Assembly: GCA_942493045.1 (NCBI GenBank)
Contig: OW818665.1
Location: forward strand, 1,302,001 to 1,366,000
Direction: 5' to 3'
From: Teretinema sp942493045
Lineage (GTDB): Bacteria > Spirochaetota > Spirochaetia > Treponematales > Treponemataceae
Length of the DNA: 64,000 nt
Shown: piece by piece, positions 16,664 through 25,309 of the stretch
Layout of the letters: each line of letters begins with the position of its first letter
Position numbering within the stretch: the first letter of the stretch is position 1
Made by a program: the position numbers and the translations under genes
Notes under the pieces: model-generated
What the model was told of the DNA's origin: nothing
The model's input: the letters and a program-made list of their open reading frames with translations, nothing else
Database searches by the model: none

Positions 16664-17895
16664 TAATTACTCCTTACTGTAGAAAAGCCGCGCAGCCGCT
16701 TAATGACGGGCGGTACCGTTTCCAGCACATAGTCGATTTCTTCCGGTGTGGTATATTTACCGAGGCTGAACCGGATAGAGCCATGGGCCAACTCCGGTCC
16801 GACTCCGGTAGCCATTAACACATGAGAAGGCTCAAGGCTGCCGGAAGCGCAGGCTGAACCCGTGGATACCGAAATTCCGGCTATGTCGAGCATCAGCAAT
16901 ATCGCCTCGCCCTCCGCACCCGGGAAAGAAATATTCAAGGTGTTCGGAAGCACCGCGGTGGGATCGCCATTAATACGGATATCCGGAACCAGTTTGATGA
17001 AGCCGTCGCGCAGCCGGTTACGCAGGGCGCGGGTATGCGCCTCGTAGGAAGCCAAGCCCTCTTTGGCCAGCTGGGCGGCCTTGCCGAAAGCGATTATCGA
17101 AGGACTGTTATAGGTTCCGGCCCGCTGGCCGTGCTCCTGATGCCCGCCGCGGATCAGGGTTTCCAGCGGCGCGCCATGCCTCACGAATAAGGCTCCCACG
17201 CCCTTGGGTCCGTAAAGTTTGTGGCAGGAAAGGGTCAAATAATCACAGCCGATATCCTGAACGTCAACCGCTATTTTACCGGCAGCCTGTACCGCGTCGG
17301 TATGAAAAAGAGCCCCATACTGATGGGCGATGGCGCAAAGGCGCTTGACATCCTGTATAGTACCGATCTCGTTGTTAGCCATCATTACTGAAACAAGCAG
17401 GGGCGCGCCGGCCGGATCAGGCGGTGACCCGGCCATGGCCGAGACGGCTTCCTGTAAAAATTTCTCCAGTGTCTCAGGAAGTACCGTACCGTCCGGAGTC
17501 ACCGGTATCTGATGCACTGCAAAACCCGCCGCCGCGAGGGAGGCCGCCGACTCTATTACGCAGGGATGTTCTATTGATGAAATAAAAATACCGCGCCGCT
17601 CACCATAAGCCGCGCGCAAGTGACTGGTACGCTGTAACGCAGCGGAATTCATGGTCTGAAACACCGTATTATTGGCTTCGGAGCCGCCGGAGGTAAACAC
17701 AATTTCCTTCGGGCTGGCATTAATCAGGGCGGCAACCTGTTCCCGGGCAGTTTCTATCGCCGATGAGACCGCGCGTCCATCCATATGCATACTTGAGCCA
17801 TTGGCATAATGTTCAAGTTCATCTATCAACACCGCTTTTACCGCGTCGTCAATCGGCGTGGTAGCGTTATAATCAAGGTATATTCGTTTATCCAT
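16663..17895 (-). CDS. nifS: Cysteine desulfurase (NifS/IscS family)
   Basis: The 410-aa length is typical. Motifs include the N-terminal IYLDYNATTPID, TSGGSEANN, the PLP lysine in SCHKLYGPKG, RAGTYN, and the persulfide-forming Cys in TGSACASGS. It releases sulfur from cysteine for Fe-S assembly with NifU. I start at ATG 17895 (MDKRIYLDYN), since the longer frame would begin inside the promoter. The ATG is only nine bases after the -10 box and has no clear ribosome binding site, suggesting an extremely short leader. Confidence 0.93.
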   Translation of the reverse strand: MDKRIYLDYNATTPIDDAVKAVLIDELEHYANGSSMHMDGRAVSSAIETAREQVAALINASPKEIVFTSGGSEANNTVFQTMNSAALQRTSHLRAAYGERRGIFISSIEHPCVIESAASLAAAGFAVHQIPVTPDGTVLPETLEKFLQEAVSAMAGSPPDPAGAPLLVSVMMANNEIGTIQDVKRLCAIAHQYGALFHTDAVQAAGKIAVDVQDIGCDYLTLSCHKLYGPKGVGALFVRHGAPLETLIRGGHQEHGQRAGTYNSPSIIAFGKAAQLAKEGLASYEAHTRALRNRLRDGFIKLVPDIRINGDPTAVLPNTLNISFPGAEGEAILLMLDIAGISVSTGSACASGSLEPSHVLMATGVGPELAHGSIRFSLGKYTTPEEIDYVLETVPPVIKRLRGFSTVRSN

Positions 17896-17904
17896 TGTGC
17901 ACTT

Positions 17905-17933
17905 AATATACAAAAACAACGGCACAGTGCCAA
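17905..17933 (-). promoter_or_regulatory. Promoter of nifS with overlapping palindrome
   Basis: On the minus strand TTGGCA, 17 bases, TATATT. The perfect palindrome GGCAC-A-GTGCC (17921-17931) overlaps the -35 box and is a candidate repressor site. Confidence 0.55.
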
Positions 17934-17944
17934 TAATAACCGGT

Positions 17945-17972
17945 TTGCCAGAGTGTTTTTTTTTGATATAAT
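17945..17972 (+). promoter_or_regulatory. Promoter of the phosphohexomutase gene
   Basis: TTGCCA, 16 bases including a run of nine T, then TATAAT. Transcription would start about 25 bases before the ATG; AGGAG follows in the leader six bases before the start. It lies back to back with the nifS promoter. Confidence 0.6.
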
Positions 17973-18002
17973 TTACGGGTTACCGCATAAAAGGAGCATG
18001 AT

Positions 18003-19820
18003 ATGAACAACCCCGTCAGCGATATGGAACTGCGCGCTTCTCTGGAAGGCTGTATTCTTTCGGCCTCCGGCTGGCGGAAGGTTTTCGCGGCCTCCGGCGC
18101 CGAAGAGGACTCCTCTCCGGAAATTTCAAGTAGCGACCAAGCCCTATGCGCCCATTTCGCCGGAGTGTTCAGCGCGGCCCTGCGGCGCCGTTATCCCGCG
18201 AAAAAAAATATCACCATTGCCCTGGGAACAGACAGCCGTCCGACCGGTCCGGCTCTGGCCGACGCCCTCGGCCGCGCCTTTCTGGCCTCGGGAATAGAAG
18301 TAGCCTTTGTAGGCGTAGCCGCCGCGCCGGAAATCATGGCCTATGCCCGCGCCAAAGACGGCTTTGCCTATGTCTCGGCCAGCCATAATCCAATCGGGCA
18401 CAACGGCGTCAAATTCGGTTGGGCTGACGGCGGGGTTATTCCGGCAGCGGACGCGAATCCACTCGCGGAAGCGCTTCGCGCGGCCTGTTCCGCCAGTGGA
18501 GCGGCTTTGGCGGCTTCAGCCCTACTCAGCGCTCCCGAAGCTGCCAAAATCGCGGCAATGTACGCGTCAAAGTCGGCCTTTAAGGCCGATTGCCTGGAAG
18601 CGTATCGGCTGTTCTCGCTGGAAGTGCTGACTCTGACCGCCGACAGTTCCGGCCAGCTCAAATGTCTGGACGCGCTGCGTGAGCGTATTGCCGCTTCCGA
18701 AAAGGCGGGCAAACCCCTGTCAATTCTCGCGGATTTTAACGGTAGCGCCCGTACGGTATCCATTGATCGTGACTTCTTTACGGCTCTGGGTGTGCACTTC
18801 TTCGCCATTAACGACAGCTGCGGCCACATCGCTCACCGCATTGTGCCGGAAGGAGAGAGCCTGTCCTGGTGCGCCCGGGAAATGGAGCGAATGAGGGCGG
18901 AGGGAAAAACCGCCGCCGAACGCTCCGTTTTCCTGGGCTTTGTCCCGGACTGCGACGGCGACCGCGGAAACATTGTGTATATCGATGATAAAACCGGCAA
19001 GGCTGTCATCCCCGGGGCTCAGGAGGTCTTTGCCCTCTCAGTGCTGGCCGAAATTACCGGTCTGGTGGAAAGCGGGACGGTCAGGCGCCTCAGTGACGGT
19101 TCCCTCCAGCCCCCGGTGGCCATCGCGGTCAATGATCCCACCTCACTGCGCATCGAAGCGCTGGCAGCCGCTCTCGGCGCCGAGGTTTTCCGGGCCGAGG
19201 TCGGCGAGGCCAATGTGGTTTCCCTGGCCCGCGAATTGCGCGAAAAAGGCTATTGCGTGCGTATTCTCGGCGAGGGCTCCAACGGCGGCACCATTACCCA
19301 CCCCGCCGCCGTCCGCGACCCCTTAAATACGCTGTGCGCGCTGATCAAACTGTTACTCTCGACTTCAAACACCGCCGGTGAAACCCTGTCGGCGATTGCC
19401 GCGCGGCTGCCGCCCTTTGTGACCACCGCCGTCTATGAAAGCGACGCCATCCTGAAAATCCGGACAATGGACCATGCTATCCTGAAAAGAAATTATCAAA
19501 GTCTCTTTGTACGGGATTGGGCGATACGCCGCTCTGCCTTGAACAAAAAATACGGAATCGCATCCTGGCAGGCTTTCAGCTATAACGGTACGGTCGAAAC
19601 CGCCGATATCAGCGACTTCGGCTTATCTGGAAAAGGCGGGTTGAAAGTACAATTTTATTCCGGCGCTGGGAAGGCTATCGCCTATATGTGGATGCGCGGC
19701 TCCGGCACCGAACCGGTTTTCAGAATTCTCTGCGACGCCCAGGGCAGTGACAGTTCCTTTGAACGCGAGCTGCTGGCCTGGCAAACCGCTCTGGTACTTG
19801 AGGCGGACAGTAAAATATAG
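18003..19820 (+). CDS. Phosphoglucomutase / phosphomannomutase family protein
   Basis: The 605-aa alpha-D-phosphohexomutase carries the four expected loops: the phosphoserine loop YVSASHNPIGHNG, the metal loop PDCDGDRGN, the sugar loop GEGSNGGT, and the phosphate-binding RGSGTEPVFRI near the C-terminus. It interconverts hexose 1- and 6-phosphates; glucose versus mannose preference cannot be decided. It is longer than the ~460-aa bacterial PMM, as in other large PGM types. Translation begins after AAAAGGAG. Confidence 0.88.
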   Translation: MNNPVSDMELRASLEGCILSASGWRKVFAASGAEEDSSPEISSSDQALCAHFAGVFSAALRRRYPAKKNITIALGTDSRPTGPALADALGRAFLASGIEVAFVGVAAAPEIMAYARAKDGFAYVSASHNPIGHNGVKFGWADGGVIPAADANPLAEALRAACSASGAALAASALLSAPEAAKIAAMYASKSAFKADCLEAYRLFSLEVLTLTADSSGQLKCLDALRERIAASEKAGKPLSILADFNGSARTVSIDRDFFTALGVHFFAINDSCGHIAHRIVPEGESLSWCAREMERMRAEGKTAAERSVFLGFVPDCDGDRGNIVYIDDKTGKAVIPGAQEVFALSVLAEITGLVESGTVRRLSDGSLQPPVAIAVNDPTSLRIEALAAALGAEVFRAEVGEANVVSLARELREKGYCVRILGEGSNGGTITHPAAVRDPLNTLCALIKLLLSTSNTAGETLSAIAARLPPFVTTAVYESDAILKIRTMDHAILKRNYQSLFVRDWAIRRSALNKKYGIASWQAFSYNGTVETADISDFGLSGKGGLKVQFYSGAGKAIAYMWMRGSGTEPVFRILCDAQGSDSSFERELLAWQTALVLEADSKI

Positions 19821-19853
19821 TACAGTCGCATCTGATACAAAGGATGGAAGTTA

Positions 19854-20390
19854 ATGGGATTACGAGGAGAACTCTATACCACACAGATTACAGTCGAAAA
19901 CCGGACCTATTTTTTTAATGTCAAGGAAAACCGGACCGGCGATGTATTTCTGCAGGTTGTAGAAAGCAAGAGTACAGACGGGTCAGGTTTTGACCGGCAC
20001 GCCATAGTGGTATTCGAGTCTGACATGCAGAAATTCTTGCAGGGACTGGAAGGAACCCTCCAATTCATAGAAAAAACCCGCAAAGCCAAGATAAAGGACT
20101 CCGCCGAGAAAACGATCAGCCGGAACAAGCAGTCCCGCTCCGCCGAGGGGGCGAAGGTTTCCTCAGGTCGCGGCGACAGCGCCGATCGTGCTGATTCCCG
20201 CGGCGGCTCACCGCGCGCTGGAACAGCTCGCGCTGGAACAGCGCGCCCCGGCGCCCCCCGTACCGGAGCGGCTCGCACTGGCGCACCCCGCCGGTCTACA
20301 GCCGAGGGCGCCCCAGGGGCCGCCAACGGCCTGCGCGCCGACGGCAAACCGCGCCGCGTCAAGGTAATCAGTAAAAAGAAAGCCGACTAG
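19854..20390 (+). CDS. PUR-domain nucleic-acid-binding protein (BpuR-like) with repetitive basic tail
   Basis: Residues 1-75 match the bacterial PUR-alpha domain (GELYTTQITVENRTYFFNVKENRTGDVFLQVVES), a single-stranded DNA/RNA binding fold known in Borrelia and other spirochaetes. After about residue 85 the protein becomes low-complexity, rich in Arg, Gly, Ala, Pro and Ser. Residues 121-145 are five pentapeptides of the form R-[APT]-G-[AT]-[AP], encoded by 15-bp DNA repeats at 20214-20288, and the end is RRVKVISKKKAD. Inference: an RNA or ssDNA binder with a disordered cationic arm. It lies 34 bases after the mutase gene, possibly in the same operon. Confidence 0.85.
   Translation: MGLRGELYTTQITVENRTYFFNVKENRTGDVFLQVVESKSTDGSGFDRHAIVVFESDMQKFLQGLEGTLQFIEKTRKAKIKDSAEKTISRNKQSRSAEGAKVSSGRGDSADRADSRGGSPRAGTARAGTARPGAPRTGAARTGAPRRSTAEGAPGAANGLRADGKPRRVKVISKKKAD
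20214..20288 (+). repeat. Five imperfect 15-bp tandem repeats in the PUR gene
   Basis: The repeats encode RAGTA, RAGTA, RPGAP, RTGAA and RTGAP. Copies one and two differ only at the last base; later copies have diverged. In-frame repeat number could vary between strains. Confidence 0.8.
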
Positions 20391-20441
20391 CTGACCGGTA
20401 GCTTACAGCTCCAAGGTCGACCCTCGCGGGCTACAGCGGTC

Positions 20442-21095
20442 CTACTGGTCTTCGCCGCCGAACAGCGGCAGCTGGCCTTCTCCCTTCAGCGTGAACGAAT
20501 GACGCTGGATGGGTGAAGGCCCTCTTTTTTTTAAAACCGCGATATGGGCGGCTGTTGGATAACCCTTGTGTTTTTCATAGCCGTATTCGGGGTAGAGGGC
20601 CGCCATCCGCACCATCAGGGCGTCGCGTTCGGTCTTGGCCAAAATGGAAGCGGCCATTACCGCCGGGTATTTTCCGTCGGCCTTGGGAAAGGCCTGCGCC
20701 GGAATGTCGATGTCCGGGCAGTATAAACCGTCGACAATGCCGACAATCCGCGAGCGCAGGGCCTGTCCGTCTTCCCGGAGGGCAAGCTGCTCCGCGATTC
20801 CCAGCCAGGCTCTGCGCATTGCCAAAAGCGAGGCTTGCAGAATATTGATACGGTCAATTTCCTCGGGAGATGCCCACTGCACGCACCAGAACAGAGCGTC
20901 GGCGCGGATACGGGCGGCGGCATGCAGGCGGTGTTTTTCGGACAGTTTTTTGGAATCATTCAGAATGGATACGTCAAAGTGTTCGCTTAAGATTACGGCG
21001 GAAGCGCAGACCGGGCCGGCCATCGGGCCGCGGCCGGCTTCGTCAAAACCGCAAATCAAGGTGCCGGGATCTGCCAACGCAGGGTTCCCGTTCAA
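20442..21095 (-). CDS. rnhB: Ribonuclease HII
   Basis: The 217-aa protein carries the RNase HII signature CGFDEAGRGPMAGP with the first Asp and Glu of the active site at 18-19, plus LNDSKKLSEKHR and IVDGLYCP. It removes ribonucleotides and RNA primers from DNA. The only plausible family-length start is a TTG overlapping the TGA of the upstream phosphoribosyltransferase (TTGA), so expression probably depends on coupling. It converges with the PUR gene. Confidence 0.92.
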   Translation of the reverse strand: MNGNPALADPGTLICGFDEAGRGPMAGPVCASAVILSEHFDVSILNDSKKLSEKHRLHAAARIRADALFWCVQWASPEEIDRINILQASLLAMRRAWLGIAEQLALREDGQALRSRIVGIVDGLYCPDIDIPAQAFPKADGKYPAVMAASILAKTERDALMVRMAALYPEYGYEKHKGYPTAAHIAVLKKRGPSPIQRHSFTLKGEGQLPLFGGEDQ

Positions 21096-21703
21096 TTCGT
21101 GCCGTTAAGCATGGAAAGAATCGGCCGCAGCTCCGGATCATTCTTGTAGTAGTGTTCTTCCAGCTCTGCGGCCGTCAAGCCGATCAGCTCGTGACTCATG
21201 TAATGAATCCAGCAGTCTTCCTCCGGTTTATTGATGTCATGCTTGCGGCACCAGTAATCCGGCTGAATGGGCAGCTGTTCGCTCTGATACGAAAAATACT
21301 TATAGTCATGCACCGCCACCTTGATATCCTTGCGCGGGATGCCTTTTTCCAGCAGAATCTCGACCAGATGATTGATGGTCTTGCCGGTATCAAAAATATC
21401 ATCGATCAGCAGAATCTTGTCGCCGTTGCGCAAATGCTCCGGCGAATAGGTCCAGCCATCCACCATCACCCGGGAGCGCTGCCGGATATCCGAGTAGGAG
21501 CGGGCCACCACGGCGGCATAGAGTACCGGATGGGCGTCGTGGCGGACGATCTTGAAATACTCGCTGATCACGTTCGCCAGATAGGCCCCGCCGCGCAGGG
21601 AGACATAAATAACGTCCGGAACGAATCCTTCCTGATGGATCCGGTAAGCCATCTTCAGCGCGTTATTGCGCACTTTTTCGTACGTTAAGAATTCCTTCTG
21701 CAT
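21092..21703 (-). CDS. Purine-type phosphoribosyltransferase
   Basis: The 203-aa protein has the PRPP-binding motif ILLIDDIFDTGKT near residues 98-110 and the VSLRGGAYLANVISEYF loop of hypoxanthine/xanthine-guanine enzymes. It probably salvages purine bases to nucleotides, but base preference is not readable. GGGGAG lies seven bases before the ATG. It is coupled to rnhB. Confidence 0.8.
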   Translation of the reverse strand: MQKEFLTYEKVRNNALKMAYRIHQEGFVPDVIYVSLRGGAYLANVISEYFKIVRHDAHPVLYAAVVARSYSDIRQRSRVMVDGWTYSPEHLRNGDKILLIDDIFDTGKTINHLVEILLEKGIPRKDIKVAVHDYKYFSYQSEQLPIQPDYWCRKHDINKPEEDCWIHYMSHELIGLTAAELEEHYYKNDPELRPILSMLNGTN

Positions 21704-21756
21704 TATATCTCCCCTTTCATGACCGCTACTCTAGCCGATTTAGCGCAAAAACTCAA

Positions 21757-23256
21757 TCAGCGTTTGTATCTCATGGTCGAAAGGGTTTGCTCCTCGCGGA
21801 TAACGTCAAACCAGATTTCGCCGGAGGAACGATTAGCCAGCATGCGGTAAAATTCGGACAAAGAACCGACCGCCGCGTCATTCACCTTGGTAATGACGTC
21901 GCCGGCCTTCAGCCCCATCACGGCGGCGGCGCTCTTTGCCTGCACATTGGTAACCAGCACGCCCTTCTGATTGGCGGAAAGCTTAAGTTCGGTACGCAGG
22001 GCATCGGTCAGGGAGAACGGAGCGAAACCGGGCCAGAGTTTGCTGGAATCGCTGACCACCGTCTCGTCGCGCAGTTCAATGCGCACCTGCAGCTGGACAG
22101 TCACTCCGGCGCGGATCACCGTAAAGGCGGCGTTAGAACCAGCAACCAGGTCACCGACATCCCGTATCAGCTGATCAACCGAACGCACTTCGCGGCCGTT
22201 CAGGGCAGTTACGAAGTCTCCGGGCAGGATACCGCCCTTGTCGGCCGGGGAACCGAGAAAGACCTGGGAGGCCAGGGCACCGCGCTTGCCGGTCAAGCCG
22301 AGGTCGGCGAGCACTTCGGGCCGCCCCTCGCTGAGCGAAACCCCGAGCCAGCCGTACTGGATACGTCCGCCGGCGATAAAGTCGTCAATCGCCTTTTTTA
22401 CGTTATTTATCGGGATTGAAAAACCGAGTCCCTGGGAACCGCCGGTAGATGAGGCAATCCAGGAATTGATGCCTATCACTTCCCCGTAAATATTGATCAG
22501 CGGCCCGCCGGAATTGCCCTGATTAATGGCCGCGTCGGTCTGGATAAAGTCGTTGATATTATTGTTCGGACCGCCGGCCCGCCCGACGGCGCTGACAATA
22601 CCCTGGGTCAGCGAAGCAATAAAACCGAGCGGCGAGCCGATGGCGTAGACAATGTCCCCGGCCTGCACGGTGTCGGAATCCCCGAGGCGGGCTACCGGAA
22701 TGGCAGCGTCATCGGATTCAAAGGAAACCAGGGCTATGTCCTTGCGCTCATCGCCGCCGACCAGTTTGCCGGGCATTTCCCTGCCGTCGAAAAGCTTGAT
22801 GGAAATCTCGCTGGCCGCTCCGGCGACATGCTGATTGGTCAGCACAAAATAGGTTTTGCCGGTCCTGCGCACGATAACGCCAGAGCCGAGCCCTTCAGAC
22901 TTGTACTCCCGCTGATTATTCTCGCCGGAACCTTCCGGGCTTTCCGGCTGCTGGGGATTCTGAAAAAAGAACCAGGGGAAGCCCTGCTGATTATTATTGG
23001 GTACAGTGCGGGTTTCTACCACGTCCAGGGTGACAACCGTAGGCAGCACGTTTCCGGCGATGCTGCGGTTGGCTCTTTGCATGCCCTCCAGCAGAGTGAT
23101 TGAATCCGCGGGAATCTGTGTCGCGCCGTTATCGGCCCAGGCTGTCTGAGCCGAACCGGGACTGGACGTACAGAAAAAAACCACCAGCGAAAAACTGATC
23201 AACGCCGCGACGGCGATTAAGGCGATACCGCCATTTCTTTTGGTAAAAATTTTCAT
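21757..23256 (-). CDS. htrA: HtrA/DegP-type periplasmic serine protease
   Basis: The 499-aa protein has an N-terminal signal anchor (about 10-28), a Gln/Asn/Pro-rich loop (88-116), and a trypsin-like domain with triad His143 (TNQHVAG), Asp173 (RKDIALV) and Ser249 (QGNSGGPL). Two PDZ domains follow (about 300-390 and 410-495; GLGFSIPINN precedes the first). It should degrade or refold damaged envelope proteins. GGAGG lies eight bases before the ATG. The gene is separated from map by 66 bases, so it may have its own promoter. Confidence 0.93.
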   Translation of the reverse strand: MKIFTKRNGGIALIAVAALISFSLVVFFCTSSPGSAQTAWADNGATQIPADSITLLEGMQRANRSIAGNVLPTVVTLDVVETRTVPNNNQQGFPWFFFQNPQQPESPEGSGENNQREYKSEGLGSGVIVRRTGKTYFVLTNQHVAGAASEISIKLFDGREMPGKLVGGDERKDIALVSFESDDAAIPVARLGDSDTVQAGDIVYAIGSPLGFIASLTQGIVSAVGRAGGPNNNINDFIQTDAAINQGNSGGPLINIYGEVIGINSWIASSTGGSQGLGFSIPINNVKKAIDDFIAGGRIQYGWLGVSLSEGRPEVLADLGLTGKRGALASQVFLGSPADKGGILPGDFVTALNGREVRSVDQLIRDVGDLVAGSNAAFTVIRAGVTVQLQVRIELRDETVVSDSSKLWPGFAPFSLTDALRTELKLSANQKGVLVTNVQAKSAAAVMGLKAGDVITKVNDAAVGSLSEFYRMLANRSSGEIWFDVIREEQTLSTMRYKR

Positions 23257-23322
23257 ATTTGGCCTCCATAACTCAGGTGCGTTTTCTTGACATATAAGGT
23301 AATAACAAAAGGCCGTCCGTGG

Positions 23323-24069
23323 TTACAAAAGCGTCAGGACTTCGGTATGATCGGCGAACACGGCCACGGTATGTTCCATGTGGCAGGACTTTTTACGGTC
23401 GCTGGTGACCACTGTCCAACGGTCGGCAAGCAGGTCTACGGCCCCGGTGCCGATATTGATCATCGGCTCGATAGCCAGCACCATGCCGGGGACAATCCGC
23501 GGATTCGGCCCGCGCTCCGGCACGTTCGGGATTTGCGGATCTTCGTGCACGGAAAGGCCTACGCCGTGACCGCAATACTCATACACCACCCCGAACCCGG
23601 CGCTGGTAGCCAGGTCGTAGACAGCCCGGGATATTGCCGATATCCGGCTACCGTTCTGGCAAGCCGCGATGCCGGCCTCCAGGGCCTTGCCGGTAACCTC
23701 CAGCAATTCAGTTTCGCGTTCGCTGACTTTCCCAACCGGCACGGTCACCGCCGAATCGCTGATATAGCCCTTAAGGTCAATACCGATATCCAGGGATACC
23801 AGATCCCCAGCGCGGATAATGCGCTTGCGGGAGGGAATACCGTGGATCACTTCTTCGTTAATGGAAATACAGGCCGCGCCGGGAAAGCCTTGCGAATACC
23901 AGGCCGGCTTCCCGCCGATACCCTTAATATAATCCACGCAAAACTCGTCGAGCTCGCCGGTACTGATCCCTTCCCGGACCATCGGGATCAGTTTTTGGTA
24001 CAGGGCCGCCAGAGCCTTACAGGAGAGGCGGATACCGTCTATCTGTTTTTCGTTTTTAATTCTGATCAA
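23323..24069 (-). CDS. map: Methionine aminopeptidase, type I
   Basis: The 248-aa enzyme is of standard type I length. All five metal ligands are in place (Asp94, Asp105, His168, Glu201, Glu232) with the catalytic His76 in EVIHGIPS. It removes N-terminal Met in the cytoplasm. No zinc-finger N-terminal extension is present. The gene starts two bases after the DnaJ-domain gene. Confidence 0.94.
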   Translation of the reverse strand: MIRIKNEKQIDGIRLSCKALAALYQKLIPMVREGISTGELDEFCVDYIKGIGGKPAWYSQGFPGAACISINEEVIHGIPSRKRIIRAGDLVSLDIGIDLKGYISDSAVTVPVGKVSERETELLEVTGKALEAGIAACQNGSRISAISRAVYDLATSAGFGVVYEYCGHGVGLSVHEDPQIPNVPERGPNPRIVPGMVLAIEPMINIGTGAVDLLADRWTVVTSDRKKSCHMEHTVAVFADHTEVLTLL

Positions 24070-24071
24070 TT

Positions 24072-24881
24072 TTAAACCTCCAGTTTTTTGCGCAATAGCC
24101 GCACGCCGCTGACCTTCTGATCCAGCGCCAGGGCCTGCTGCAGGGCTTTCCGCGCGGTAAGGCGGTCGCCGATGCGTTCGTAGCAGCCGGCCATCAGGGC
24201 CAGCACGAGGGCGTCGGTTTTTTTTCCCAGAGACAGCTCCAGGGCCGTTTCCAGGCAGTCCAGTGTTAATTCATCGTTGACCGTTCCGGACAGCCGATCG
24301 CGGATTATCTCCCGGGCCATCAGCAGCACCTCCGGGAAAAAGTGCTTAAAATAGGGCTTTTGCTGCTCCAGGGCTATTACCTCCGCCAACAGCAAAAAAG
24401 ACTCATAGTAATTGGCCCGAAAAAATAATTCCTCGGCCAGGATGAAGCCGCAGTCCATAAAATCCTCCCGGCCGAAATAGCGCGATAGCACAAAAACGCT
24501 TTCGGATCGGCAGGTCAGGAATTGCAGCACCGCTTCCTCTTCCAGATCGTGCAGCAGATCAAAGAAGATCAGTTTCGCGCGGCTCTCGCTGTCGGTACGC
24601 CGCATCAGCCAGCGCCGGTAGTCAAAGGAAGCCTCAGGCGACGGCCCGCGGGCACGGGAGAACTGGGCATACAGGGCGTCAAACTCAGAGCGCAGTGACG
24701 GCTCGGAGAGGGTTTCGTAGGCGTCGATCAGCCGGCGTAAATGGGAGGCGCTGTCGGCGGCCTTGGCGCTGTTTTCGGGGATATCCGGGTGTAGTTCTTT
24801 TACCTTGCGGCGAAAAGCCCGCTTGACCTCGGCGGCCGAAGCCGAGGAAGAAACGCCGAGGACAGCATAACAATCCTGCAC
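24072..24881 (-). CDS. DnaJ-domain protein with C-terminal TPR-like helices
   Basis: The 269-aa protein begins with a J domain (YAVLGVSSSASAAEVKRAFRRKV) including the HPD motif in ELHPDIP. The remainder is helical; the end (GCYERIGDRLTARKALQQALALD) matches a TPR unit. It has no Gly/Phe region or zinc fingers, so it is a specialised type III co-chaperone for DnaK rather than DnaJ itself. It is packed between the flavodoxin-like gene (7 bases) and map (2 bases). Confidence 0.85.
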   Translation of the reverse strand: MQDCYAVLGVSSSASAAEVKRAFRRKVKELHPDIPENSAKAADSASHLRRLIDAYETLSEPSLRSEFDALYAQFSRARGPSPEASFDYRRWLMRRTDSESRAKLIFFDLLHDLEEEAVLQFLTCRSESVFVLSRYFGREDFMDCGFILAEELFFRANYYESFLLLAEVIALEQQKPYFKHFFPEVLLMAREIIRDRLSGTVNDELTLDCLETALELSLGKKTDALVLALMAGCYERIGDRLTARKALQQALALDQKVSGVRLLRKKLEV

Positions 24882-24888
24882 GGAAGCC

Positions 24889-25296
24889 TTACCCTATATT
24901 TGCAGCGACAGCGACGGCATGATCAGCGCTGCGGATAATTTCAAAATAATCCAGTTTGATGCCTTCGCGTTCCATAGCCTTCATCAGGCGGGTGATGGTT
25001 TTTTGGGAACCGAAACCGCCCTTGAGCACCAGGGCGCAGCCTTTTTTGCCGCTGACCATGCCGGAAGTGGACAGATATTCACCGATTTTATCCGGTATGG
25101 CGCCGAAAAAGCCGGCGGCCGGAAGCACAATGGCAATATAGTCATACATAGTCAGGCGGGTACCCTCAAGGACCTCGTAACCGTTCAGCAGATCGACCTG
25201 ATTCCCCTTGGCCGCGGCCCCCTGCTCCAGGATCTTGATCAGGGAGCGTTGTTTGTCCGAGGGATTCTTGCAAAATTGTATCAATGCGACTCTCAT
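24889..25296 (-). CDS. Flavodoxin-like conserved protein of unknown function
   Basis: The 135-aa product starts MRVALIQFCKN and shows alternating beta/alpha pattern with YDYIAIVLPAAGFFG and KGCALVLKGGFGSQKT, reminiscent of flavodoxin-like folds. The usual phosphate-binding loop of flavodoxins is not present, so FMN binding is uncertain. I start at ATG 25296, preceded by AGGAA, which removes an overlap with the upstream gene. No function can be assigned. Confidence 0.65.
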   Translation of the reverse strand: MRVALIQFCKNPSDKQRSLIKILEQGAAAKGNQVDLLNGYEVLEGTRLTMYDYIAIVLPAAGFFGAIPDKIGEYLSTSGMVSGKKGCALVLKGGFGSQKTITRLMKAMEREGIKLDYFEIIRSADHAVAVAANIG

Positions 25297-25309
25297 ATTT
25301 TCCTGTTCC

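Noticed and set aside
20391..20441. Possible terminator between the PUR gene and rnhB
   Set aside because: Only short imperfect arms and no T-run were found.
21757..23256. HtrA as a lipoprotein because of a Cys in the signal region
   Set aside because: The residues before Cys29 (VVFF) do not fit a lipobox; a signal anchor is more likely.
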